Positions 17,284 through 26,392 of a stretch of 64,000 nt of DNA are shown here, one piece after another. Origin of the DNA: Paraprevotella clara YIT 11840. GTDB taxonomy: Bacteria; Bacteroidota; Bacteroidia; Bacteroidales; Bacteroidaceae. Below the pieces are notes generated by a model. The model was not told the origin of the DNA, searched no databases, and was given only the letters and a program-made list of their open reading frames with translations. A program made the position numbers and the translations under genes. Where the stretch lies: assembly GCF_000233955.1 (NCBI RefSeq), contig NZ_JH376616.1, positions 1 through 64,000 of the forward strand, read 5' to 3'. Numbering within the stretch: position 1 is the stretch's first letter; each line of letters starts with the position of its first letter.

Positions 17284-18951
17284 TCAAGAAAGCCCTTCTA
17301 TTCTTCCGTCGATTAAATCAATCCGTTCCGCTTGGGGAGATTTCGGCAATCCGGGCATTCTCAATATATCTCCGGCTATCAGTACGATCATTTCGGCTCC
17401 GCAATTGACTACTATATCCCGAATTTGCACTTTGAATCCGTGAGGCACTCCGTATGCATGGGCATCTGCCGAAAATGAATATTGCGTTTTGGCTATACAG
17501 ACGGGATAATCCTCTATACCCAACTGACGTACCCTTTCCAACATTTTACGGGCTGCGGTTGAGAAAACGACACCGTCGGCTCCATACACTTGACGAACTA
17601 CTTTTTCCGCTTTCGTCTCGATATTATCACGGTCTGTATAGGAGAACACGACCGGACGGGATGGGCGGTTGGCGATAGTGTCCACCACAAGTTCGGCCAG
17701 CTCAACTGCTCCCTTTCCGCCTTCCGAGAAAGCATTGTTCACGGCAAAGCCTACTCCCATATTCTCACAATGCTCGCGGCACAACTCTATTTCCGAATCC
17801 ACATCCGTTGCATAACGATTGAAACAAACCACTACCGTCTGCCCGAAGGCCTGCATGTTCCTGATATGCTTGTCCAGATTCTCAAAACCCTTCTTCAACC
17901 CTTCCGAATGAGGCTTCTTAATATCTTCCAACGCTACCCCACCGTGCATTTTCAAACCTTGGGTCGTAGCGACAAGTATGGTGAGTTTGGGATTCAAACC
18001 GGACTCCCGGCATTTGATATTGAAGAACTTTTCCGCCCCCAAATCTGCCCCGAAACCGGCCTCCGTCACCACATAATCCGCGTACGTCATAGCCAGTTTG
18101 GTGGCCAATATGGAGTTGCATCCGTGTGCGATATTGGCAAAAGGTCCTCCGTGCACGATAGCCGGTGTGTTTTCCGTGGTTTGCACCAAATTGGGATGTA
18201 AGGCGTCTTTTAAAAGTACGCATATTGCCCCGGCCACTCCCATGTCTTTTACGCGGAACGGTTTTCCCTCGATTGTAGTGCCCAACAATATGTTCTCGAT
18301 TCTGCGGCGCAGGTCATGTTCATCTTTCGACAAGCAAAGAATCGCCATGATTTCAGATGCCGGAGTAATGTCGAAACCGCTTTCCATCGTGACCCCATTC
18401 GTCTTGGCTCCCAGTCCGGTTACGACATAACGCAAGTTTCGGTCGTTAATGTCCAACACGCGTTTCCACAAAATTTCTTTCATGGCAAAACCTTCATCCC
18501 GATGCTGATAGATGTAGTTGTCCAATAAAGCGGCAATCATATTATGAGCCGAAGTAACGGCATGAAAATCCCCCGTAAAATGCAAGTTGATTTTGTCCAT
18601 CGGCAATATCTGGGCATAACCGCCTCCAGCCGCACCACCTTTCAAACCGAAACACGGGCCGAGAGAGGGTTCTCTCAAAGCCACGATGTTCTTTTTCCCA
18701 ATGTAGCTTAGTCCCAAAGCCAAACCTACCGAAACGGTAGTCTTGCCTATACCGGCCTTCGTGGGAGTAATGGCCGTAACCAAAATCAAATTACTGTTTT
18801 CGACTTTTTTCTCGTCAATCAGTGATTCCGGCACTTTGGAAATATATTTTCCATAATGTTCCAATTCATCCACAGGAATCTGTACTTGGCGGGCAATGTC
18901 TTCAATCGGCTTCAATCGGCACTCGCGGGCAATTTCTATATCGCTTTTCAT
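17284..18951 (-). CDS. fhs: Formate-tetrahydrofolate ligase
   Basis: 555 aa, the usual length of the enzyme that makes 10-formyl-THF from formate, THF and ATP. The P-loop '[16 protein letters not shown]' lies near residues 61-76, and '[19 protein letters not shown]' near 93-111 and '[11 protein letters not shown]' near 126 are family hallmarks. Cytoplasmic one-carbon metabolism. It is followed after 41 nt by the large kinase gene; whether they share a transcript is uncertain. A good -7 box lies at 18997-19004. Confidence 0.97.
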   Translation of the reverse strand: MKSDIEIARECRLKPIEDIARQVQIPVDELEHYGKYISKVPESLIDEKKVENSNLILVTAITPTKAGIGKTTVSVGLALGLSYIGKKNIVALREPSLGPCFGLKGGAAGGGYAQILPMDKINLHFTGDFHAVTSAHNMIAALLDNYIYQHRDEGFAMKEILWKRVLDINDRNLRYVVTGLGAKTNGVTMESGFDITPASEIMAILCLSKDEHDLRRRIENILLGTTIEGKPFRVKDMGVAGAICVLLKDALHPNLVQTTENTPAIVHGGPFANIAHGCNSILATKLAMTYADYVVTEAGFGADLGAEKFFNIKCRESGLNPKLTILVATTQGLKMHGGVALEDIKKPHSEGLKKGFENLDKHIRNMQAFGQTVVVCFNRYATDVDSEIELCREHCENMGVGFAVNNAFSEGGKGAVELAELVVDTIANRPSRPVVFSYTDRDNIETKAEKVVRQVYGADGVVFSTAARKMLERVRQLGIEDYPVCIAKTQYSFSADAHAYGVPHGFKVQIRDIVVNCGAEMIVLIAGDILRMPGLPKSPQAERIDLIDGRIEGLS

Positions 18952-18996
18952 CTGTATTTGTAGCGTTTTCTATTTAACAATGTAGATATGAAAAGA

Positions 18997-19004
18997 CAAA
19001 GTTA
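18997..19004 (-). promoter_or_regulatory. -7 box upstream of fhs
   Basis: The minus strand reads TAACTTTG, a perfect TAnnTTTG, about 45 nt before the fhs ATG. A clear -33 TTTG at the usual distance was not found. Confidence 0.6.
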
Positions 19005-19065
19005 GCAAAATTCCATGGAACGACCTCACAAAAAACACAGATTAGCGCAATAGAATTTGCAAAAA

Positions 19066-19350
19066 CATCCTTCATCCTTCAGGATAGAGCCTATCATATT
19101 CATAATGAAAATATTGAAACCTGAAAGATGTTTCAGTCATCCTTCAGCCGCCTGTCATTTCAATCTCCTGAGATAGGAAAATCGTTCGGCTGAAGAAACA
19201 CTTTTTTTCTCTGCCGAACGATTCAATAACGTAAGCCAAACTTTCCACTGTTCACGGTCATGAAAGGAAACTGAAAGATGACTCTTTTATCCTTCATTCC
19301 GTAACACACTATACGTCAACAGATTGCCTTTTACTCTGAAAGATGAAAGG
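19066..19350. repeat. Intergenic gap with repeated CTGAAAGATG / ATCCTTCA words and the dispersed AACG motif
   Basis: The 438-nt gap between fhs and rarA holds no gene. CTGAAAGATG occurs near 19121, 19269 and 19337, and ATCCTTCA occurs four times (twice near 19070, then near 19139 and 19290). Between them, 19163-19213 carries CTCCTGAGATAGGAAAATCG and two inverted copies of a CCGAACGAT word, relatives of the dispersed motif seen at 1926. No promoter for a gene within the gap is evident. Confidence 0.5.
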
Positions 19351-19389
19351 TGTTTTCATAAACTCCGTGGAGAGGAGACAAGGCAAAAA

Positions 19390-20661
19390 TTATTTATAGC
19401 GGTCTTTCCATAAATGCAGCATCCGTTCCTGCAATTTAGCTTCCGCCGCATTCTCTTGGGCATGCCAGATTCTTTTGTTACGAATGTCGTCGGGTAAAAA
19501 TTGCTGTTCCACGAAATGCCCCTGATAGTCATGTGCATACTTATAGTCCTTGCCGTACCCCAATTCTTCCATAAGTTGGGTAGGCGCATTGCGCAAGTGC
19601 AACGGTACAGGCAAATTCCCGGTTTGCCGTACGAGCTGCAAGGCATCATTGATACCCTTATAAGCCGAGTTGCTTTTCGGACTGGTTGCCAGATAAACCG
19701 TAGCCTCGGCCAAAGGGATACGCCCTTCCGGCCATCCTATCTTCATGACAGCTTCAAAAGCGGCATTGGCCAAAAGTAGTGCATTCGGATTGGCCAAACC
19801 TATGTCTTCACTGGCGGAAATGACCAGTCGCCGCGCAATAAACGAGGGGTCTTCCCCACCTTCTATCATTCGTGCCAACCAGTACAAAGCGGCGTCCGGG
19901 TCGCTTCCCCGAATACTTTTGATGAAAGCCGATATGATGTCATAGTGCAATTCTCCACCCTTATCGTATGCCAACGGGTTTTGCTGAAGTCTTCCGGCTA
20001 CGACGGCGTCCGTGATAACCACTTGGTCCGTTCCGTCAGCCTCTACCACCAGTTCAAGAATATTCAGCAGCTTGCGGGCGTCTCCTCCGCTATACCGGAG
20101 CATGGCATCCGTTTCGCGAAATTCGATATGTTTCGTTTTCAGTATGATATCTCTTTCCACAGCCTTGTGCAGCAATTCCAGCAGGTCATCTTTCGTCAGA
20201 CTTTTCAAGACATACAACTGGCAACGGGACAAAAGCGGGCGTATGACCTCGAAAGACGGATTTTCCGTCGTGGCTCCGATCAGCGTGACTGTTCCCTGCT
20301 CCACAGCCCCCAAGAGAGAGTCCTGCTGGGATTTGCTGAAACGATGGATTTCGTCAATGAAAAGAATCGGACTGGCCTGGGTAAAGAAACGATTGTTCCG
20401 CGCCTTTTCTATCACCTCGCGGACATCCTTCACACCACTTGTTACCGCACTCAGCGTGTAAAACGGCGTTTCGAGCCTGTGGGCAATGATTTGCGCCAAA
20501 GTTGTTTTGCCGACACCCGGCGGTCCCCATAAAATAAATGAAGAAATACGACCCGAATCTATCATCTTACGTAAAACGGCATCCGAACCGACCAAATGCT
20601 TTTGTCCGATGTAATCGTCCAGCGTTTGCGGACGTAATCTTTCTGCCAAAGGTGCTGCCAT
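19390..20661 (-). CDS. rarA: Replication-associated recombination protein RarA (MgsA)
   Basis: 423 aa, an AAA+ ATPase of the clamp-loader clade. 'PLAERLRPQTLDDYIGQKHL' opens it, the Walker A is 'GPPGVGKTT' near residue 46, Walker B/sensor is 'LFIDEIHRFSKSQQD' near 98-112, and 'IGATTENPSF' follows. The C-terminal tetramerisation region, with 'YKYAHDYQGHFVEQQFLPD' near 375-393, is complete. It acts at stalled forks with SSB. The start lies 12 nt after the DUF5686 gene stop, so they are probably co-transcribed. Confidence 0.96.
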   Translation of the reverse strand: MAAPLAERLRPQTLDDYIGQKHLVGSDAVLRKMIDSGRISSFILWGPPGVGKTTLAQIIAHRLETPFYTLSAVTSGVKDVREVIEKARNNRFFTQASPILFIDEIHRFSKSQQDSLLGAVEQGTVTLIGATTENPSFEVIRPLLSRCQLYVLKSLTKDDLLELLHKAVERDIILKTKHIEFRETDAMLRYSGGDARKLLNILELVVEADGTDQVVITDAVVAGRLQQNPLAYDKGGELHYDIISAFIKSIRGSDPDAALYWLARMIEGGEDPSFIARRLVISASEDIGLANPNALLLANAAFEAVMKIGWPEGRIPLAEATVYLATSPKSNSAYKGINDALQLVRQTGNLPVPLHLRNAPTQLMEELGYGKDYKYAHDYQGHFVEQQFLPDDIRNKRIWHAQENAAEAKLQERMLHLWKDRYK

Positions 20662-20673
20662 GTCAAATCCTCC

Positions 20674-23244
20674 TTAAAAGTCAAACTGCAATACGAATCT
20701 CACGCCGTTCTTCTTGGCATTGGGTGCGTTCAGATAATTCAACCGGCGTACGTAGTCCACACGAAGTATCTTGAAGATATTGTGAATACCCACATTCAAT
20801 TCCATATAGGGAGTGTCCCCCATTACGAAACTGGTCGGTTGTCCGTTCCGTGACGGGAACTCGAACAAATCGCTTTGATTCCCTTGTTTAAATGGGTTGT
20901 TCTTGTCCGTCAACGTGCCGTAAAGCGTCTTGAAACCTATCACCTCACGCCATTTCAGATGTTTGAGTAAGGGTATCCGGTTGAACAGCTTGCCGCTCAA
21001 ATCCCATTGCACGTCCAACGAGACGAAACGGTCGTTCATGAATTCCATGTTGTTAATCATATTGAACATGCTGCGCTGTATGATATATGAATTATTCGCC
21101 GCAGGCGTAATCAACAACGGAAACGGTACCCTGTTCCATTGCGCTCCCGCATGACCGTAAATATCAATGCGCCCGTATGAGTTCAACCAGAAACGCTTTG
21201 TCACGGACAGTTCCGTGTAGTTGGAAGCATAGTCCCCTCCCAAAACATCTTTGAAGCCGGTCGTGTGCATTAACGTGTAAATAGGATAATTGTGGTTGAC
21301 CGGATGACGTCTTTGTTTCGTGACTACCACCTTTTCGCCCGGCGCGTAACGCAAACTCAGTGTCGCCTCGCTTTGCGTCAGTTCCGGCACCATTTGTCCG
21401 CCCACCGTACGATAGAACAGCGTGCCTGTCGGGTTTTGAGTGATATGGCGCAATTGTGCCGTAATTCCGAAATGGTTGTCGAATTCATACACATAACGTA
21501 TGTTGTATTGGCGGAAATAAGACATCTGGTCGATGGTCTGCGTCTTGAGCGACGTGAACACATTGTCTTTGTCCGTAGGCAACATGGCATCTGAGGGAGC
21601 CATTACGTCATAACGGGTAGAAATCGCTATCGAGTTTCGCGGAAACTCTTCCGGCGAATATTGTTTCTTCAAAAACGAATACTCCACTTCTCCTTCGTAT
21701 TTCCATTTCTTGTCCCGTACTCCGTATGCCGCATATCCTTTCAGGAAGAGATGAGGGCTCAGGTTGGCCGTGGTCTGCGCACTGGCCCGGAAACGTACCT
21801 TATCTATAAAATTGGACGAAACAACCGTGTTGACCGGCCCGAAATCCACATAATTCTTTTTTCCCGGAGGAGAAGTCTCCACGTAGTTTTCCACGAAGGC
21901 CCGAACAATCCAAATCACCCATCCGAAGCCTTTCTTACGGGTCATATCCCGTACCATGGTGGACATGTTGGCTTCCGAACGGGTCAGGGTGTCCGTCCGG
22001 TGCTGTGTCCAAAAGTCTTCGTCTTTGATGACCGGTGTACCTTCCCTTGGCTGTTCGCGTTGGTCGAATCTCTCGCCGGGTATGGGAGAAAAGTCGAATC
22101 CGGTATAAGTCGTGGTACGCTTAATCAGCATATTATGGTATTTCTTCAATGCGCCCAGTTCTGCTATCATATTGTCTTTCACCAATACCCGCTGACCGTT
22201 GGGGAGTGTAGAAAAATCCTGTTCTATCACCAGATTGCTGATAAAGTTCACACTCGAACGGAGCGGCAGGTTGACCAGACAACGCTTCACCTGATAAGTC
22301 CCATCGTCCAAGACCCACAACCGTCCCGAGAACCCGAAATCCTGCGGATTCTGAGGAATGAAGCTCAATTCGATGCACTTGTCTCCTTCCACGTCCAGAG
22401 TATCCATGATGTAATACTGATAAAAAGAAATGGCGTTGGTAGAAGACAAGGGACTGGTGAAGTAACGTTCCAAAAGATTGATCGAATTATCGTAAATGTT
22501 CACGTCGGCGAAGAAACGCTGGAGGACTACGTTCACGATGTCCCCCGTGGCTAACAGTTCATTCAAGCCTTCCGAGTTCGTTCCCCGGATGAAATTCCGT
22601 TCCGCCTCCGGTTGTTTCCTGTATATATGTTCCGACGAAGTCTCATTATAGGTCAGGGGGAGGATGTTGGTTTGGGTCTGCGGACAGAATTCCACCTGTT
22701 TGACCAACAACGGATATTTACGTAAAAAACTGCTGTCGATAAAGTGTTGCGTGATATTGTTGAAGCCGAAAGTGATACGCTGATACTTGTCATAACGGTA
22801 ATAGTCGTTCTGTCTCAAGTCGCTTTTCTCTTTGGCCGCAATCACTTTCCGCATCAATTCCACCGCAGGATTGTCTTTGCGGCTATATCGTCTCTTTTTC
22901 GGTTTTACCAGTAACTCAGACAATTCCTTGTCCAAATTCTGAAGCTTGACATTCAATGTCTTTTTCTCTCCGGCCTTTATATATACCTTATACGTCTGGT
23001 AGCCGACATAAGAAAACACAAGGGTGTCTCCTTTATCCGGTGTTTGCAAAGTGTATCTGCCTTTGTCATTGGTTGTGGTTCCCACAGTCTTTTGTTTCCC
23101 GTAGTATACGTTGACCGACGGAATAGGTTCTCCCGTGTCGGCATCCGTCACCCGTCCCCGAATCTGTGCTTTCAGGGTATGCGGGACAAAGCACATCAAG
23201 ACTAAAAACAATAATATGTATCTATGATAAAGCTTCAGCAGCAT
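20674..23244 (-). CDS. DUF5686 family outer-membrane protein with carboxypeptidase-regulatory-like domain
   Basis: About 856 aa from the Met of 'MLLKLYHRYILLFLVLMCF', a signal peptide ending near 'LKAQ'. An upstream in-frame start (23295) lies before the promoter box at 23268-23275 and is rejected. After the signal, 'IRGRVTDADTGEPIPSVNVYYG' begins a CarboxypepD_reg-like beta-sandwich of about 85 residues. The remainder is the DUF5686 region and ends in Phe ('RFVLQFDF'), as outer-membrane barrels do. Function is unknown. Its coupling to rarA looks like genomic convenience. Confidence 0.88.
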   Translation of the reverse strand: MLLKLYHRYILLFLVLMCFVPHTLKAQIRGRVTDADTGEPIPSVNVYYGKQKTVGTTTNDKGRYTLQTPDKGDTLVFSYVGYQTYKVYIKAGEKKTLNVKLQNLDKELSELLVKPKKRRYSRKDNPAVELMRKVIAAKEKSDLRQNDYYRYDKYQRITFGFNNITQHFIDSSFLRKYPLLVKQVEFCPQTQTNILPLTYNETSSEHIYRKQPEAERNFIRGTNSEGLNELLATGDIVNVVLQRFFADVNIYDNSINLLERYFTSPLSSTNAISFYQYYIMDTLDVEGDKCIELSFIPQNPQDFGFSGRLWVLDDGTYQVKRCLVNLPLRSSVNFISNLVIEQDFSTLPNGQRVLVKDNMIAELGALKKYHNMLIKRTTTYTGFDFSPIPGERFDQREQPREGTPVIKDEDFWTQHRTDTLTRSEANMSTMVRDMTRKKGFGWVIWIVRAFVENYVETSPPGKKNYVDFGPVNTVVSSNFIDKVRFRASAQTTANLSPHLFLKGYAAYGVRDKKWKYEGEVEYSFLKKQYSPEEFPRNSIAISTRYDVMAPSDAMLPTDKDNVFTSLKTQTIDQMSYFRQYNIRYVYEFDNHFGITAQLRHITQNPTGTLFYRTVGGQMVPELTQSEATLSLRYAPGEKVVVTKQRRHPVNHNYPIYTLMHTTGFKDVLGGDYASNYTELSVTKRFWLNSYGRIDIYGHAGAQWNRVPFPLLITPAANNSYIIQRSMFNMINNMEFMNDRFVSLDVQWDLSGKLFNRIPLLKHLKWREVIGFKTLYGTLTDKNNPFKQGNQSDLFEFPSRNGQPTSFVMGDTPYMELNVGIHNIFKILRVDYVRRLNYLNAPNAKKNGVRFVLQFDF

Positions 23245-23267
23245 GCGATTTCTTTTAAATTGAACTG

Positions 23268-23275
23268 CAAAATTA
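23268..23275 (-). promoter_or_regulatory. -7 box of the DUF5686-rarA unit
   Basis: The minus strand reads TAATTTTG, a perfect TAnnTTTG, 24 nt before the ATG at 23244. This decides the start of that gene. Confidence 0.6.
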
Positions 23276-23360
23276 GTGAATAGCGAGGGATTCACATTAT
23301 AAATTAAACTATTTAAAGAAATTCTACAAAAGAAGAAAGTACATTCTGCCGTGAAATATA

Positions 23361-23368
23361 TATCTTTG
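23361..23368 (+). promoter_or_regulatory. -7 box of the OPT transporter gene
   Basis: TATCTTTG, a perfect TAnnTTTG, 37 nt before the ATG at 23405. Confidence 0.65.
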
Positions 23369-23404
23369 TCTCAATTTATAAAAATTCATAAAAACAACGA
23401 TTGA

Positions 23405-25384
23405 ATGGAAAACGCAAAGCAACAGACAGGAGTGCCGGAAAACGCCTTCCGGGAACTCAAAAAAGGCGAGCAGTATGAACCTCTGATGTCACCGGAGCGC
23501 ACGTATAAGGAAGTGACCGTGTGGTCGGTATTGTGGGGCGTGCTCATGGCCGTAGTCTTTTCGGCCGCATCAGCCTATTTAGGACTGAAAGTAGGACAAG
23601 TGTTCGAGGCGGCCATTCCTATCACGATTATCGCGATAGGCGTGACGGGAGCCACCCACCGGAAAGGGGCATTGGGCGAGAACGTCATCATCCAGAGCAT
23701 CGGGGCATGTTCCGGTATGATTGTGGCCGGAGCCATATTCACCTTGCCCGCCCTCTATATCCTGCAAGACAAATATCCGGAAATGACGGTGAACTTCATA
23801 GAAGTGTTCATCGCCTCCGTGTTGGGAGGAGTCTTGGGCATTCTTTTCCTCATCCCTTTCCGCAAGTATTTCGTGAAAGACATGCACGGCAAATATCCTT
23901 TTCCCGAAGCCACGGCCTCCACGCAAGTATTGGTTTCCGGAGAGAAAGGCGGTAATCAGGCTTTACCGCTCCTCGTGGCCGGGGTCGTGGGCGGCATTTA
24001 TGATTTCATCATCGCTACCGTAGGTTGGTGGAACGAGAGCGTCACGTCCCGTTGTTTGGAATGGGGACAAGTTTTGGCGGACAAGACCAAACTCGTCTTT
24101 AAAATCAATACGGGGGCGGCCGTGCTGGGTATGGGATACATCGTGGGCTTGAAATATGCGCTCATCATTTGTTGCGGTTCCGTGGCCGTATGGTGGGTTA
24201 TCGTCCCGGCCATTTCATGGTTGTTCCCCGACCTCGTCGTGAGTGCCGGAAGTTCTTCCGTTACAGCCTCCCAAGCCAGTGCCGAACAAATCTTCCAATA
24301 TGCCAAAAGCATCGGTATCGGCGGTATCGCCATGGCCGGTATCATCGGCATTTTCAAAAGCCGCAAAATCATCATGGGGGCTGTGGGTCTGGCTGCACAA
24401 GAAATGAAAGGCAAGGGGAAGAGCGATACGGCCGTTCCCCGGACACAAAAGGACCTGCCGATGAAAATCATAGCTGTCGGCTCTCTCCTGACCTTGGCAG
24501 CCATCCTGTTGTTTTTCTATTTCGGGGTCATGGAAGGCAACCTGCTCTTCACGCTCACCGGAGTGCTTCTCGTAGCCGTTATCGCTTTTCTCTTCACTAC
24601 AGTTGCGGCCAACGCCATTGCGATTGTCGGCAGCAACCCCGTATCCGGAATGACGCTGATGACCCTCATCCTGGCTTCCGTCATCATGGTGGCCGTCGGC
24701 CTGAAAGGTCCGGCTGGCATGGTGGCCGCACTGATTATGGGCGGAGTAGTCTGCACCGCCCTCTCCACGGCCGGAAGTTTCATCACCGACTTGAAAATCG
24801 GCTACTGGCTGGGCAGCACGCCCAAGAAACAAGAAACGTTCAAGTTTCTGGGTACCCTTGTATCAGCCGCCACCGTGGCCGGAGTCATCATGATATTGAA
24901 TGACACTTACGGATTCACAAGCGGACAACTTGCCGCACCTCAAGCCAACGCCATGGCCGCCGTCATCGAACCGCTGATGAGCGGTGCGGGTGCCCCCTGG
25001 TTGCTTTACGGTATCGGCGCGGCCCTTGCCATCCTTCTCACCCTTTTCAACGTTTCGGCCCTTGCCTTCGCTTTAGGCATGTTCATTCCGCTCGAACTGA
25101 ACTTGCCCTTGTTGGTCGGCGGGCTTATCAACTGGTATGTCACCACACGGAGCAGCAAAGAGCAAGTCAACAAGGAACGAGGCGAGAAAGGTACGCTCAT
25201 TGCTTCCGGATTCATTGCCGGAGGAGCCTTGATGGGCGTAGTCAGTGCAGCCCTGCGTTTCGGAGGAATCTCGTTCGACTATTCCACCTGGTGGGCCAGT
25301 CCGGCCAGCGAATGGCTCTCCCTGCTGATGTATGTTCTCCTTATTATATATATGATAAAGGCGAGCATGCGCATCAAGAAATGA
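23405..25384 (+). CDS. OPT family oligopeptide transporter
   Basis: 659 aa, highly hydrophobic with roughly 14-16 membrane segments. The N-terminal 'GVPENAFRELKKGEQYEPLM' and 'LTVWSVLWGVLMAVVFSAASAYLGLKVGQVFEA'-type first helices, plus 'GKYPFPEATAS' near 163-173, mark the prokaryotic OPT branch. These are secondary inner-membrane carriers for peptides or metal chelates, and the substrate cannot be told from sequence. It stands alone with its own promoter. No clear terminator lies before the rpsP promoter. Confidence 0.93.
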   Translation: MENAKQQTGVPENAFRELKKGEQYEPLMSPERTYKEVTVWSVLWGVLMAVVFSAASAYLGLKVGQVFEAAIPITIIAIGVTGATHRKGALGENVIIQSIGACSGMIVAGAIFTLPALYILQDKYPEMTVNFIEVFIASVLGGVLGILFLIPFRKYFVKDMHGKYPFPEATASTQVLVSGEKGGNQALPLLVAGVVGGIYDFIIATVGWWNESVTSRCLEWGQVLADKTKLVFKINTGAAVLGMGYIVGLKYALIICCGSVAVWWVIVPAISWLFPDLVVSAGSSSVTASQASAEQIFQYAKSIGIGGIAMAGIIGIFKSRKIIMGAVGLAAQEMKGKGKSDTAVPRTQKDLPMKIIAVGSLLTLAAILLFFYFGVMEGNLLFTLTGVLLVAVIAFLFTTVAANAIAIVGSNPVSGMTLMTLILASVIMVAVGLKGPAGMVAALIMGGVVCTALSTAGSFITDLKIGYWLGSTPKKQETFKFLGTLVSAATVAGVIMILNDTYGFTSGQLAAPQANAMAAVIEPLMSGAGAPWLLYGIGAALAILLTLFNVSALAFALGMFIPLELNLPLLVGGLINWYVTTRSSKEQVNKERGEKGTLIASGFIAGGALMGVVSAALRFGGISFDYSTWWASPASEWLSLLMYVLLIIYMIKASMRIKK

Positions 25385-25423
25385 CGGAGAAGAGAAAAAA
25401 CGCCTAAAAAACAAGGGGTAACC

Positions 25424-25454
25424 TTTGGCAAGTCGGAGAAAAAGTGTAACTTTG
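25424..25454 (+). promoter_or_regulatory. Promoter of rpsP
   Basis: -33 TTTG at 25424-25427, a 19-nt spacer, and -7 TAACTTTG at 25447-25454. Both boxes match the Bacteroidetes consensus exactly. It leaves a leader of about 50 nt. Confidence 0.85.
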
Positions 25455-25513
25455 CGCCGCCGTTACGAGTTAACGGCATATTTCAAACCTATATTAAAAA
25501 CAAAACATTAATT

Positions 25514-26059
25514 ATGGCAACAAAAATTAGATTGCAGCGTAACGGACGTAAGGGCTACGCCTTCTACAGCATCGTTATTGCAGACGTAAGAGCACCACGT
25601 GATGGTAAGTTTACAGAAAAGATTGGTACATACAACCCGAACACCAATCCCGCCACTGTAGATTTGAAATTCGATCGCGCTCTTTATTGGGTGGAAGTAG
25701 GTGCACAGCCTACCGACACGGTTCGCAACATCTTGTCCAAGGAAGGTGTCTACATGATGAAGCACCTCCGTGGCGGTGTGAAGAAGGGTGCTTTTGATGA
25801 AGCTGCCGCACAAGCAAAATTCGAAGCTTGGAAGAACGACAAGCAGAAAGGCTTAGAAGCATTCGAAGCCAAGAAAGCCGCCGAGAAGAAGGCTGCCGCT
25901 GAAGCACGTCTGCAAGCTGAGAAGAAAGTCAATGAAGAGATCGCTAAGAAAGTAGCAGAGAAGAAAGCTGCCGAGGCTGCTGCAAAAGCAGAGGCTGAAG
26001 CGGAAGTTCCTGCTGATGCTCCCGCAGAGGAAACTACAGAAACTCCTGCCGAAGCATAA
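25514..26059 (+). CDS. rpsP: 30S ribosomal protein S16 with long charged tail
   Basis: 181 aa. Residues 1-80 are a standard bS16 ('[20 protein letters not shown]' at the start, '[22 protein letters not shown]' in layout near 38-60). The last roughly 95 residues are rich in Ala, Lys and Glu, predicted as a long helix or coil with an acidic Ala/Glu/Pro end. Most bacterial S16 proteins are 80-90 aa, but long tails are known in Bacteroidetes. The gene is a single-gene unit with its own promoter and terminator, without the rimM-trmD-rplS neighbours seen in other phyla. Confidence 0.97.
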   Translation: MATKIRLQRNGRKGYAFYSIVIADVRAPRDGKFTEKIGTYNPNTNPATVDLKFDRALYWVEVGAQPTDTVRNILSKEGVYMMKHLRGGVKKGAFDEAAAQAKFEAWKNDKQKGLEAFEAKKAAEKKAAAEARLQAEKKVNEEIAKKVAEKKAAEAAAKAEAEAEVPADAPAEETTETPAEA

Positions 26060-26098
26060 ACAACTTCTATTAAATACTTCTTTCAAACAAACAACGGG

Positions 26099-26131
26099 TA
26101 AGGCGTACCGCAAGGTGCGCCTTATTCTTTT
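26099..26131 (+). terminator. Rho-independent terminator of rpsP
   Basis: Stem AAGGCGTACC with GGTGCGCCTT (one G-T pair), loop GCAA, followed by a T-rich run. Confidence 0.88.
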
Positions 26132-26204
26132 GCCGCCCCTAAGCCTTTCCCCTTTTGCTTCCCCCCTGCCCTAATTCAATGGATTACCACGCCGTCTCCA
26201 AACA

Positions 26205-26262
26205 GAAAATCATTCTCAGCCAAACGATTTTTCGTTCTCAGCCAAACGATTTTCAATTCTCC
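26205..26262. repeat. Dispersed intergenic motif, tandem copies (TCTCAGCCAAACGATTTT)
   Basis: The rpsP-PUL gap (26132-26343) holds no gene. ATTCTCAGCCAAACGATTTT occurs at about 26211 and TTCTCAGCCAAACGATTTTC at about 26231, in direct tandem. It is the same family as 1926-1978. Confidence 0.6.
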
Positions 26263-26343
26263 GCATAAAAATCCAAAACTCATTATCAACGATTTACGAA
26301 ACATCTTTTCTTCCATGGACTATCCTGCATAGACATGAAAGAA

Positions 26344-26372
26344 GGGCAGCCCCACAAAAGGAGCTGCCCCCG
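26344..26372 (-). terminator. Terminator of the GH5-GH43 gene
   Basis: Stem GGGCAGC/GCTGCCC (26344-26350 and 26363-26369), about 20 nt past the stop at 26393 on the minus strand, followed by a TTCTTTC tract. Confidence 0.75.
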
Positions 26373-26392
26373 CATATTGCGGCATATACAAG

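Noticed and set aside
19066-19350. CRISPR-like array from the repeated words
   Set aside because: The words are 8-10 nt with unequal spacing, not 24-40-nt repeats with regular spacers, and no cas gene is near.
21661-22554. 297-aa open frame opposite the DUF5686 gene
   Set aside because: Antisense shadow with no recognisable domain.
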